Shown here: positions 21,123 to 33,119 of the stretch, one piece after another | How the letters are laid out: each line of letters begins with the position of its first letter | Numbering within the stretch: position 1 is the first letter of the stretch | Translations under genes and position numbers: made by a program | The notes under the pieces: generated by a model | The model's database searches: none | Told to the model about the DNA's origin: nothing | What the model saw: the letters and a program-made list of their open reading frames with translations, nothing else | NCBI RefSeq assembly: GCF_000002985.6 | Contig: NC_003282.8 | Location: 14,942,001-15,006,000, forward strand | Source of the DNA: Caenorhabditis elegans | Taxonomy: Eukaryota > Nematoda > Chromadorea > Rhabditida > Rhabditidae | Reading direction: 5' to 3' | Length of the DNA stretch: 64,000 nucleotides

Positions 21123-22035
21123 AATTATCCGTTTAATTTGCAACAGTCGGAATAAATAAATTTTGAAATTGTACGCGAGAATCGAAAAAAAAGTAGAAAT
21201 AGAAGCTGAAAAGGTTCTCATATCGATAGCAGTTTTCGAAAAAATGGAAGATTAGTTGTTGCAATTCGAAGATTTTTACTGTTTCAATGTCTTATTATAA
21301 GCTATCCAACTATTATTGTTTGATCAGTTCTTCTTCGTGTAAACATTTTTGTGTCTCGTAGATTTCTAGAAAATAGTTTCTCTGGAGACTTTCAATAGCC
21401 AAAAACACACCTACCCAGATATATTAAATATATTTTTCAGTTTCTCCAGTTGCTATACACTGTGTTGTTATTTTAATAGAATCAGACAGTTCGAATAAAT
21501 TTAATTATGTGTTTGGAGTGGTTGATAAATTGGACGTTTTTTAACTTGTATCATTGAAATGGGATCGGATAACAAAAAAAATGTGCTTGAAAATTAATTT
21601 TTTTTTAAATTTACGCCAACCTTAAATAGCATGTTTTGATAAAATGTGAAATTCGGTTTGGCGATTCAAAAATTTTCACTGTTTCAATGTCATATTATAA
21701 AATAGGCCTCGCACCCGTTAAGGTATTCGGACAGGCAAGATTTTGTCGAATTCATATTTTTCACAAATCAGTCATTTGATGAGAACTTGAAAATAATTAT
21801 TTCGAATTGAAAATTAAATGTTTCAAACAATGACAACGAAATAAAAGTTTGTAGATTTCTGGTAATAATAGACAATAAATGGGTAGATTTATAATATGAC
21901 ATTGATACAGTGACTCACAATTACATTCAAATAATTTGTACAGCGTAAAATGTATCAATTACCTGAAACACATTTATAAATTTTTTTGAAATTTTTTTAA
22001 AACTGTCTGGTTTTAAATAGAGTGTATTTCAATTT

Positions 22036-22165
22036 CTCTATGACTTCAACAAATGGTCTCGCCACGACCCACATATTGATTTTCAAAAATAGTTTTAAAA
22101 TCTATAGCAGGCGCGTGGCGAGACCTTTTCGCATAAAAGCGCCCTCTTTCGAAGACGTAGAGGAA
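22036..22165. mobile_element. Fold-back element of the GGTCTCGCCACG type
   Basis: CTCTATGACTTCAACAAATG followed by GGTCTCGCCACG pairs with CGTGGCGAGACC (about 22114-22125) and a trailing CGAAGACGTAGAG. It resembles the 11.0 kb element in its arms (TTCTACG...GGCGCGC / GGTCTCGCC). It interrupts the 19-25 kb array. Confidence 0.65.
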
Positions 22166-24139
22166 TAATATGGCATGTACAGGTTTGGAAGCTTTTGCAG
22201 TTTTTTTTTTGAATTTTTAACATTCTATTATATGCCTCATATTTTGTCGGGTGTACAAATTTTTTAAAACGACTTCACATTTTAAAAATCAACATTTTTA
22301 ATAAAGTTCAGTTCATCCATAAAATTTTGTAGTTGTTGAAATTCGAAAAGAAATTACTGTTTCAATGGCAGATTTAAATAATTTGAACTGTTACTTTTAG
22401 TTACTGGGACTTCCTAAACGGTTTTATTATTACTATACTCCTTGATATCATTCAGTGTTGTATTTTAAAAATTATATCTTCTGTTTCAAGTTGTTAACAA
22501 ATTTGCAATTTTGGAAAGAAGTTTAATAACAATTGCAGACGGCTAATTAGTTTTTAGAATTACACTCGGATTAGATAAAGTTAAGGGCAAAAACACAGAA
22601 ATTATATGAAATTGTGGAATTTTTTGTCGAAACGAATCTTGTAATGGTGTGAGCTCATATCTTGTCGGCTGCACACTTTTCACAAAAAGTTTCAGTATTT
22701 CACAATGTCAGTTTAGAAATTAGTTAGTGTTGCAAAATACACATTTTTACTGTTTCAATAACATATTTTAAACAATTCAACTGTTATCGTTTGATGTGTT
22801 TCTATCGTTTCGTAGACTGCTGGAATTCAATATCTCTGGAGATCTTAACTTGACAAAAACATACATGCTGAAATCTGATAACATTAACCGGGCTGTTATT
22901 TCAATTAGACCGGACAGTGTTGTATTTGAAAAATTGAATTATCTGTTACAAGCAGTTGATATATTTGACATTTTATAATCAGTTTCATTTAAGCAATTGC
23001 AGGTAATAGAGCATTTTGGGATTGAAAGTTACATTTTCATAAATACATGCACTTGACAGTCGTATTTGTGAAAATCTTTTGAATATTCGAAAATTAGAGC
23101 CAGTCGGAGCGATTTTTGCATGGTGTTAAATACTTCGAATCTTCAGTTTTTGATTAGACTTTGCGAATTGAAATGTTCACTGTTTCATTGTCATATTATT
23201 AATTATCAAACTTTTAGCTATTCTATTAAATTCTTTTTATCTATGTAATAAAAAAACACAACTTGAATATTACTTCATTAAAATCAGAATCACCCATTTT
23301 TAAAATTTTTTTTTTTTTAATTTAGAAAACCTGCTTCAAAAAGTTGATAAATAATCACTAGAAATTAGTTAGTGTTACATTTTGATTTATGAACTGCAGA
23401 ATGTTGGTATTTGAAAGATAAAATTCTGTTTAATTAAATTTTTCAGACAACTTATTTTGAGAATTCGAGTTAATTAAATTTCCGTTTTCCTGGGCGAAAG
23501 TTCATGCTAGAGAAGTACTGAAAAATATTACATTCTTCGTTGATAGAATTGTCGCAATTGCCAATATTTTGTCGGCTGCGTACTTTTACAACTCAATAAA
23601 CTTTTATTTCACTTGAAAATATAATTTCTCGTGTGAAATTAGTTGTTGCAAATGAAAAAAAAATTACTGTTTCATAGTCATATTTTAATCAACTTAGATG
23701 TTACCGACGGCAATAGACAACACTTTGAGTTTCAGCAGGTTTTATATGTTGTGGTGTAATCTAAGTTTCTGACAGTTGAATATTGGAAAAAATGTTAAAT
23801 ATGTTTAAGTAGTTGATAAATTAGATGCAATGGAATCATGAAAGTTCACACATCTGGATTTGCCTGTGAAACTGAAAATTTGGCTATTTCGCTTATTTTT
23901 GCAAAATACAAAAAAACAATTATAAAATTAGAAACATTCAATATTCTCTCAACAGTAATTTTCCCATCTCATATTATTCTTCAAAAAAATAAAGCGTATG
24001 CAGAAGTTTCAAAAAAAAGGCACTCGATTTCTGCAGATCCCAAATTTTGTCGGCTGCACATTATTCATAAAATGCTACAATTTTTTACGAATTAGTGAAC
24101 TGTGAAGTGACTAGCTAATAACATACATGTATACGTTAG

Positions 24140-24640
24140 TTATTTATTTATTTATTTATTCATCATGGAAACAAAAAGAATATGATAGGAAAAACATAAC
24201 CGGTTATGATATTTACACGTGTAGATGAATAAATTAAAATAAACTCGGCCCGACAGAGCGCGAGTTTAAGTGAGAGGGAAAGAGATCAGAATTTAGATAT
24301 TTGACAATCAACAAGCGAAAGGAATTGTGATGGGGAGAGGAAAAAGCTAGAGTTGCGTACAATGCTATTCCATATTGGCACTACTTGGGAGAAAAAGCTA
24401 CGACATTTGGGATTTTTAATTTTAATCAGCATCGGACGACGAGACGAGTTAGCAAGCGTAACAAAGTCACTGCTTTTTGGGAAGTGCGCTGCGCCGGTAA
24501 GAATTTTGTATAGAACCAATAGTTGGGCTCTTAGGCGGAGAGAGCGGGCTGATGAAATTCCTAGAATTTTTAGTCGGTTTTCGTAGGATTTACATATAAC
24601 TTTCAAAAGTTTGAACCCGATTGCTGCAAATCCCAAATTT
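24140..24640 (-). mobile_element. 5'-truncated LINE (CR1/Jockey-type reverse transcriptase C-terminus plus 3' tail)
   Basis: A minus-strand frame at 24286-24636 has the hallmarks of a non-LTR reverse transcriptase C-terminus: RLKILGISSARSLRLRAQLL then VLYKILTG, followed by SFFSQVVPIWNSI. Downstream of its stop, toward lower coordinates, lies a short 3' UTR ending in an (AAAT)n-type tail visible on + as repeated ATTT units at 24144-24162. Only the last ~116 codons are present, so this is a dead 5'-truncated insertion. The frame itself has no internal stop, which suggests it is not very old. Confidence 0.8.
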
Positions 24641-24649
24641 TGTTGGCTG

Positions 24650-25969
24650 CATACTATTCATAAAAGGATATATGATTTTTCAAATCAGTGGAGAATCCTA
24701 TAAGCAGTTGATATATAAAATTTTGCATGGAGTTTATCGTTTCGAAGGCAAAATTTTTAATATTTCAATGTCTTTCTTTATTTATTCGTTCCATATATAG
24801 TTGGTTTGTAGGTTCACGACATTAAATTTCAAGGGAGATTTTAACTGTGTGTTCATTTTCAGACCGTGATGTGATTTTACTGGAATCAGATATATTTCTA
24901 AGCAAATTAATTTTCTGAACTCACAAGTCACATTGACGACTGTTAAAATGATTTCAAAAAAATTCAACTACAATTTTGTAGAAATAATAATAATAATTTA
25001 GCACTTGATAACTTTTGATAAAACTGGAAGCGCTGGGAACTTGAAAACAGAAAATAAGGTTTGAAAATTTCAAAGCCGGCTTCAGGTTGAGGTCTAATAA
25101 TATCATTACTTTTTTGTTAGTTATTAGAAGTTCATCGGGTGATTTCTTGTTTAAAATTTTTTTAGTTTTGAATTTTTTTTGCTAGTTCGTTGATTTTTGA
25201 ATATTATTACTTTAAAATATCTCCACTGTTTCTATTAGCTGACAAATATGTGATTATTTCATTCCGTTGTTCCATCCATTTTTCTACAATGACCTTTTTA
25301 TTAACATTTAAATCCATTTTTCTACAATAATAAAAGGATTTTATGTCGTAATTTTTAACTAGGCGCATATTTAACATAAATGCCATGTTATAGTTTATTT
25401 TACTGTAATACTATAAAAATTCATATCTTGAAAAATTATAAAAGTATCAAACAATCCAATTATAGGAAAACATATGAGAGATATTTTTCCTTAAGACAAT
25501 TGAAATTTTTTGACTTCTAAACTTTAACAATTGAGTTTGACGGCTCATCAAAAAAAAAGTACAAAATTTTACATTTCATATTGGTTTCTTATATGACTCC
25601 AGTCGTATTGCCCAGTTTGCACGATTTCGGTGATGATTTCGAAATTTAATACTTTTTTTCGTAGTCTGTTTTAGATTCGCCATTTATCTTGTGAATTTCT
25701 CTAATTCCAATTTGCCGACTGCGTAAAGCTTAGTTTGATCATCAAAATTTTTTGCTCATATTGATAAGCTTTTACATTTCAAGCCATGTAACAAAACTCT
25801 TCGCTTACTATTCTTGAGTAGAACCGCTAAATTTTCTTAAAACGTCCGTTAATTTTTCTAGATTTCAATGAAATTCCCAGCACAAAAAGTAATATTAAAT
25901 GATTTCGACATTGTAAACATGTTTAAAGGTGGAAGTTGAAGGAATCAATTTTTTTAAGTTGAAAATTTA
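24650..25969. other. AT-rich stretch without recognised genes
   Basis: Contains the decayed last unit of the 19-25 kb array and a CTGTTTCT near-match at about 25226. I see no exon-like segment and no exact Ruby-motif core. Confidence 0.5.
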
Positions 25970-28900
25970 CTGTTTCAAGTGGTGCAATAATAACAGAGTC
26001 TCGTCACAAAGTTAATATTTTACATTTGCACAATACTTTAATAAACTAATGCCATATTTTAGTAATAATTATAAATAAAAACAATTTAAAACAGAATTTT
26101 CTCCAATCGCAATTTCACACTTGAAAACACGGTACTATTCGTTGAGTTATCACATCTAGTTGAAACAGTAGATTTTTTCAATGGAATTTTATTTTATGGT
26201 AAATATGATCACAGTTGGGAGTGGCCAATCATATTTTAACTAAAGCTATTTCTAGTTTTTATTCGATAATGGTGAGATGTCGAAAAACTAATGAAAGAAT
26301 TAAGATAGTTGCATTTTCATAACCTTCATAAAACATTATAAATTTTAACAGGAAATATTTTTACGAACAATAACAAAAGCTAAAAGCTTCGAAACTCAAA
26401 CTTCTTTAAAAAAAAAAACCAAGTTAATTAAAAGATACTTTTTCAAAAGAAGTTTCAAGGCTGCATAGTGTTTTTTTTCTCTATAACTGCCTTCAAGAAT
26501 AATGCAAAAGCAAATTTTGGAACCCAATGAAAGTTGAATGAAGTAAGTCAAATATACGAAAGAACGAAGAAGCGTCATTCAAAATGAGTTACACTTTTTA
26601 TGATCTTTCAGAAACAGTGAAATTTTGAACTAGACAGGTTTGCAAAAAAAAAAAATTTTTATCGGCAATTCCTTTTTCCTCATAAACTTTCTAATTGAAA
26701 AATCAAATGTGGTTGCGTCAAGAATGTATCAGTTCACCTAATTAAAAAAATAAAATGGAGAAACTATAACAAATTTCTGGTCAGGCAACATATTTTAGAT
26801 GACATTTCAGGGGTCTCCGCATGTATTCTCGTTAGTATTTGTGCCACTAAGGCATGCCTAATTAATTATTTCAATTTAATGTTTTTAATAACGACTGGTT
26901 TAAAAAATTTTTCAACAATTCTGGAACTTACTTTTTTTTTGAAGTCTCGATTTTAAAACAAAAACCACACGGTTTCACATTATTCACTTAAACCTGAATA
27001 ATTTTAAAATCATTGACCTTCAAGAACAATGCAAAAGCAAATTTTGGAACCCAATGAAAGTTGAATGAAGTAAGTCAAATATACGAAAGAACTAGCGTCA
27101 TTCAAAATGAGTTACACTTTTTATGATTTTTCAGAAACAGTGAAATTTTGAACTAGACAGGTTTGCAAAAAAGTGCCAAAAACTGTGAAAATATTTCAAA
27201 TTTTCCAATTGAAAAGCGTTATCAGAATGATCGCGTAGCAAATATTTGTATAACTGTAACCTTATTAAAGCTCGTGTTAGTGATGAAAGTGTATTTTTCC
27301 ATAAGCATTGAAGTTAGCTGTGATGGAGGTTATGAAAGTGCAACTATCTTGATTTGGTGTTCCGTCAATAAAGAACTTATCGAATAAAAACTAGAAAAAG
27401 CCTTAGTTGACAATTGATTGGCAACTCCCAACTGTATTCATATTCACTTGAAAATAAAATTCCATTGGGATCCGAGTATTGTTTTCTGGTATGCCGTATG
27501 TTTTTTACGAAAAAATACTGAACAGAAAATATGAAAACTACTTCAATAAATATTGTTGTATTCTATATATTGTATTCTCGTTAGTATTTGTGCCACTAAG
27601 GCATGCCTAATTAATTATTTCAATTTAATGTTTTTAATAACGACTGGTTTAAAAATTTTTTTAAAAATTCTGAAACTTACTTTTTTTTGAAGTCTCGATT
27701 TTAAAACAAAAACCACACTGTTTCACATTATTCACTTAAACCTGAATAATTTTAAAATCATTGATGTTACTCGTAATTTTACACCTAAACATTTGTATGT
27801 AAATAGTTCATTTTATGCCAACGTATTTTTCATCCTTCTACTATTATAGTCGAGCATTTTATTGGCATCTTCTGCTTTCAATTTTAATGTGCAATACTAA
27901 TTGTGCGGGACCAGGTTGCCCATTCCCGTTTCAAGTACATTGACTTGTAGTTCTAAAATAATAAATCTAAAATAAATCTAAAATACTTATTAAATATTTC
28001 AATTATGTGTTTTTATAAGAACTAGTTGAAACAAATTTTGTTTGAACCTGAAATAAATTTTAAATTTCAAAAACAAGGTGCCACTTCACAATTAAAAGCT
28101 GAAAAGTTGAAAAATGCTTATTTGAAATGAATTCTTACTAATAGTATTGCCCCTGAATTTTTCCAGCGCAGATAAGTGATGTTATAAGTGGTGCAATAAT
28201 AACTAATTTCTAGTGGTTTATACTTTTAAACTAGTATCATATTTTAATTATGATTTTAAATGAAAACTACCTGAAACAGAGTTTTCTCTAATACCAATTT
28301 CACACTTGAAAAAAAAACTGTACTTTTTTAAATTCTTCATTTGAATTTGAAATAATAAAAGTAAATGTTCTCAAAAAACGGGGATCTTTTTTATAAATTC
28401 CACATGTTCCATCTCCCTTTTTTTTTAAAGATTTCAATAAAATTCCTTTTACTAATAGTAAGAAGCACTTGCAAATATTTTGGAACAGCAATCAATTGAA
28501 TTTAAAAGCCAGAGCTTTTGATAGATCCTAAATCACCACATACAATTTACTATGTAGTAGGTTTCATGTTCGTAACTGATACCATTACAATTAATTGTCG
28601 GTGGTCCTGTTATTAATTTTTTAAATGTTTTTCAGTTGTAAAATGTCAAAATTTTTACAGATTTTGGCATTTTCGTCTTGTAAATGTGTCTAGTTCAAAT
28701 TTCTACTGTTTCTAAGAGGTCATTAAAGGTGTAACTTTTTTCATTGAATATTGGGCATCCAAATTTTACAAATTTGCATTAACATTGTTCTTATAGGCAC
28801 TTCGAGAAAACTCCGAAAATACAGCCTTATCATTTTCTGTGTAAAAAAAGCTTGTTTCATTCACTTTCCTCTTTAAAATTTTGATTTTAAGGTTTTTGCA

Positions 28901-31724
28901 TTTATCGTTTAGTATAGAAATTATAAATATTCCATGTTAAAATTTATAATGCTTTATGTAGGTTATGAAAGTGTAATTATTTTAATTAGGTTTAATTTGT
29001 TCCTTGTTTCTTTGTTGAATCAAAACCTTAGTTTATCTCAAACAAATCGAGGAATGTTTAATCACATTGCCAGAACAACAGCCAATAATTTTTAAGTTAA
29101 AAATCCGACTGTGTTCATTTTTTTAAAATAAAATTCCATTGGGATTTGAGTATTGTTGTTAGCCATGCCACATGACAACCACTTCAGTAAACATTCTGGG
29201 AGAGTTATCTCAATCCCTATATATTTTCTGAAAATTCTGAAATTTCCAACACCAAATGCGGCTACGTCAAATAATTATTAGTTCAAAGTTTTAGAAGATC
29301 AGGCAAAAACTTGTGGATAAAACTTTTTGGGGATTTCAGCGAGTTGTACAAAACGGGGAAAACCCGTAGCCAATATTATTACCAACATGTTTCATGTTAA
29401 TTATTAATAAAAACAAAATAATATCTCGTTTGTGAATAATAAGCAGATAAACAAGAATAATTAGACATTTTTTCAATTCATAATTAAACCTGAAAATGTT
29501 TTTAAACTTATTAATATTTGCATGTTTCAACTTGTTAAATTAACCCAACAACAGAAAAGTTCATTTAATCTGTCTGAGAAACCCATTGTTGAAAATGAAT
29601 CGAGTTTATGCCACAATAGTACATAAAGATAGAAACAAGCTGAAACATGTTTTTTCTGTAATTTCAACAGCCCATTCGTTAACCTTTTTGATGCGGACCT
29701 GGCAAAAGTTGGGTTTGAATGAATGAAACCAGGTAGCACATTCCCATTGCAAATACAAAACGTCATTGAATTGTGAGAGACAGAGATTTTACCAATAAAC
29801 AGTTCGGTTATGTGTTTTTAATAAAACCAGTTGAAACAGTTTTTTTTTTCATTTTTTCACAATTTTTTTTTTGAAATCTCAAGTTAAAAACTAAAAATTT
29901 GCACTGTTTCTCATTCTCTATTTAAAACTGGACCATTATAAAATATTGATGATAGCGTTGAGTTTATTAAAATGACCAAACCTTTTTTTTTCGACGCCAT
30001 ATTGCAAAAAATGACCTGTGAGATGTTAAACAAGCGAAGTTTTGTTGTAACTCAATTCCTCATACTGTCAATACAATTTCTTAATTTAGATTTCTTATAG
30101 AAACAATTTGATACATAACTTCAAAAAATTCAAAATTGATATTTAAAAAAACCTGAACATTAAAAAAAATCTGAACACTTTAAATGTACTGATTGAAGTT
30201 CTTACATACTTGCTCTTTAACTTTGTCAGTTTGTCATATCTTCATTGTTTTTAATTTCATCAAAATTTCAAAACATTTTTCTACTGTTTCAAGTTGAGCA
30301 CTTAATGCTTCGCTCAAAATGAACCAAGATATTGATGAAAAGTGAATATTTAGAAGTGGATCGTAATTCAAAAAAAATGTAGGCATGTACAAAGCAACAT
30401 CTATTAAAATTGTTAGCTATCCTTTTGAAAATAAAAACTAGTTGGAACATTTTTTTCAAATCCAAAATTTATAAAAATTTAAAAACTGTTTGGCACGTGG
30501 GGAAAGTGTTTAAAACTACTCCTATGGTGCCAAAATGATCAAATATCATAGAAAAACTTTCCAAAAAAAATCGGAATTTTTATTGACAGTCGAAAAGTGA
30601 GAATTGTTCAGTTTTTGCCACTCTTGGAAGTCGACTAGAAAAAGTTTTTTTTTGAAACGATTCATATAATTTAATTTTTTTTCCATTATTTGTGTTTAAC
30701 CATTCTTGGGACTGAATTCATTTTGATAGATTGATAAATATTTCATGTTAAAATTTATACTGTTTCATGGAAGTAATGAAAGTCTAATCACTTCAATTAG
30801 ATGTTCCAAGTTTCTTTAACGCAAACATCGAAAAAACAAGTATAGCAGCCATCAAATATTGTTAGTCAACGCCTAATTGGCATCTCACAACTGTTTTCAT
30901 ACTTATTTTTGTAATTGCAATTCCATTGGGATTCGAGTTTTGTTTTCTGGTATGCCACAGTTAGGTATGTTTTTCACGGAATATTACAAAACAGAAAATA
31001 TGGGAACTACTTTAGTAAATATTCTGAGTAAGATATCTCAGTCCCTATATATTTTTTAAAATTCTGAAAGTTCCATTATTAAATGTGGCTTCGTCAAAAA
31101 TGTACTAGTTTAAATGTTTTAGATGAATTCTAATAAATGTCTGGTCAGGCAGCAAGTCGTAGATACCACTTTGTGGTCTCCACGAGTTTTACATAAAGAG
31201 CATTATCCCTAGCCAAATTTATCACCATCATGTTTCATGTTAATCGTTTAAAAAAAAAACAAAATAAATATGTCGTTAGAACGAATTTTTATCCACTCAA
31301 AAGTAAAATGTTCTGAAACTTATTAATATTTGCTTGTTTTAACTTGTAGTGAGAAAACCGAATAGACATCGGGTGCCCTTTTTGTGAGACACAGGAGAAA
31401 TTTTCAGGTAAAAAATCGGTACAAAATTTGCAATGCAATATATCGAGTCATATCTGTGTATAAACATAAAAACAAATTGAAAAATTTTTTTCTTTTCAAT
31501 TTTTTCACAATTAAAAATCTGCCTATTGGTTAATATTTTCGATGAGGCCTGACAAAAATTGATCTTGAATGAACGGATCCCGATAGCACATTCTTATTTC
31601 AAGTGCGAATTGTCATTGAATTTTTTAATATCAATATCAACGACCATTTGAACTATCAATATCAACAGTTTGAAACAATATTTTGTCAGAACCAAATTTT
31701 TCAATTGAAAACTTCACTGTTTCA
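25970..31724. ncRNA. Predicted 21U-RNA genes, eight cores in a duplicated AT-rich region
   Basis: Plus cores: 25970-25977, 27718-27725, 30284-30291, 30760-30767, 31717-31724. Minus cores: 26161-26168, 28272-28279, 29832-29839. Near-matches ending in T instead of A (CTGTTTCT at about 28706 and 29903) and AGAAACAG (26610, 27133) look like decayed or weak promoters. At 30284 no YRNT sits at the usual spacing, so that core may be silent. No protein gene was recognised. Confidence 0.65.
26495..27770. repeat. Interleaved direct duplications at 26.5-27.8 kb
   Basis: Two near-identical blocks are each present twice: 26495-26640 matches 27020-27165 (AATGCAAAAGCAAATTTTGG...GAACTAGACAGGTTTGC), and 26830-27010 matches 27572-27770 (TTCTCGTTAGTATTTGTGCC...ACCTGAATAATTTTAAAATC). 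High identity implies recent tandem duplication. In the second pair one copy has an exact CTGTTTCA (27718), the other CGGTTTCA (about 26979), so promoter status differs between the twins. Confidence 0.85.
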
Positions 31725-31934
31725 CATTCTTGTCTTGAGTTTGCCAATTGCGAGAAACTTGATCCGTGTGTTAATCCTGTGTTAATTATTAACAGAAAGT
31801 TGCCAATTTTTTGAGCTAATTTTTTTCAAAGGATTTCGCTTCAAAAAATCAAAAATTGTTTAGCTGACATTCAAAAAAAAACGACAGACAATATGAAAAA
31901 TCCCAAAAAAAAAACGCGATATGCAAATTTAAAT

Positions 31935-32720
31935 TCCCTCTCACATGACAGCTGCCAGACCAATCAGCAACTTGCTCCGCCCATTTTTCCACCAATCAGA
32001 CAGAGTTCGAAGACGCCGATTGGTTCAAAGTGGGTGGAGCGAATCGCTTATTAGTCTTACAATTCCCATTTCAGAGGAAACTCAAACAGTGGTCATTAGA
32101 AGATATAGAGTGGTCCGATTACCTTTCCGACTCTATATCGACTGTCATTTGTGGAGTTTCTTACTATTTTCATGTTCTATAATGCGCCCGACACTTTCCG
32201 GGTTTGCCACTAGCTATGTAGCAATGTCGGTAGATGTCGGCTGCTTCTAAAGCAATTTCCACCTGTTTTGCATTCTAAGCAAGTGAGAAAAATGTGTATC
32301 TGGAAATGGCAGTTTGGTGTACCTCTCGGGGGGACCCCCTCTTCATTATCGTTCAATTTCGTCTCCTCCTTCTCCTTCTCCAACTCTACTACTTTGCTCC
32401 CTTTTTCATCGCAAACCGCCCTAAATCCCTTTTGTTTTTTTTCCATTTCTCTCTCTTCCACCACCCCCAATTTTTTGTCTCTTTCATCATCATTTCATTT
32501 GAAGAAAGTCTCTACAATCAACACACGCAAAAAAACAATGAATTCTTTTATTTCTTGGTGAATAATGAACGATTTTGGAAGAAGCGGGTGGCTAAAGTTT
32601 TGTTTGAAAATAAAATTAAAGAGTCTAATGTGGGGCGGAGCGTGGCTGTGTGTGAGGATTTGGCATTTTCTTATTGAAGCGGCAACGGCGGAGGCAGTGT
32701 CGGATTTCAATTAATATCCG
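31935..32720. other. GC-richer island with CCAAT-type boxes and CT-rich tract; promoter-like, no gene assigned
   Basis: ACCAATCAG occurs at about 31961 and 31991 and its complement GATTGGTTC at about 32017, within a loosely inverted-repeat segment (GCTCCGCCCAT / GTGGGTGGAGC). Farther on are a TAGATGTCGGC phrase shared with the 43.2 kb repeats and a long CT-rich stretch (32335-32510). Overlapping frames on both strands at 32.2-32.7 kb show no convincing splice structure. No Ruby-motif core lies between 31.73 and 33.11 kb. It could be a promoter (the next + strand gene starts 7 kb away), an unspliced first exon, or a GC-rich fold-back repeat. Confidence 0.35.
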
Positions 32721-33119
32721 GAATTGGAGAATAATTTTTGAAATTTGTATTGATGGAGGGGGTCTTATTTCATAGCTTAGCTTTGGAGCCGAAACGCCAC
32801 GTGGAATTCATTTTTTCTTGTCTTCATTAAATTGGGTTTTAGAGGATTTCCAATTTTTGTAGGGTTAGTGAAGCAGTAAAAACCTTTTTTTTTGTATTTA
32901 AAAATTCCGATTCTTTAATCATTAAATCATTGAATATTAAACATTAAACATCAAATTTTTACACTTTCATCAAGTCTTTAAAACAGTGTAAACAATTTAT
33001 CAATAATTTCACCCATTTTTCAGTTTGGAAGCGCTAATTAAAAAAAATATTAAAAATATTGACTGGAACCAGTTCGCGAATTGAATTGTTCATAATTTTC
33101 ACAATTTTTTTCAATTTAT

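Larger units (their letters stand above)
19261..23674 (+). ncRNA. Predicted 21U-RNA gene array: eleven rightward cores and one leftward core
   Basis: Plus cores: 19523, 19774, 20358, 20706, 21279, 21679, 22357, 22491, 22750, 23180 and 23667 (starts; each 8 nt). Minus core: 19261-19268. For eight of these, a YRNT whose T is 38-42 nt from the core start predicts 21U starts at about 19562, 20399, 20745, 21320, 21719, 22395, 22791 and 23222. YRNT is short, so a match in a five-base window happens often by chance and these starts are provisional. A shared core context with diverging downstream sequence would give distinct piRNAs from related promoters. Confidence 0.75.
19370..24800 (+). repeat. 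Array of diverged tandem units, each with a GTCGGCTGCA block and rightward piRNA promoters
   Basis: The phrase TTTTGTCGGCTGCATAC...TTTCATAAAAGGCTTC, or a close variant, recurs at about 19393, 20239, 20525, 22239, 22660, 23567, 24043 and 24637. Between occurrences the phrase TTACTGTTTCAATGTCATATT recurs at 20358, 20706, 21279, 21679, 22357, 22750, 23180 and 23667, and CTTCTGTTTCAAGTGGTTAA-like text at 19774, 19888 (first base changed), 20901 (changed) and 22491. Unit lengths vary, and insertions (20957-21122, 22036-22165, and a LINE at 24.1-24.6 kb) interrupt the array. In the last unit the core has decayed to ATATTTCA (about 24771). Confidence 0.8.

Noticed and set aside
24146-24160. ATTT repeats considered as an independent microsatellite
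   Set aside because: Their position at the 3' end of a minus-strand LINE fragment makes them the element's own tail.
32210-32710. Several overlapping frames on both strands (up to 127 codons)
   Set aside because: Driven by CT-rich composition; no start context, splice sites or family resemblance. Kept only as an unassigned island.
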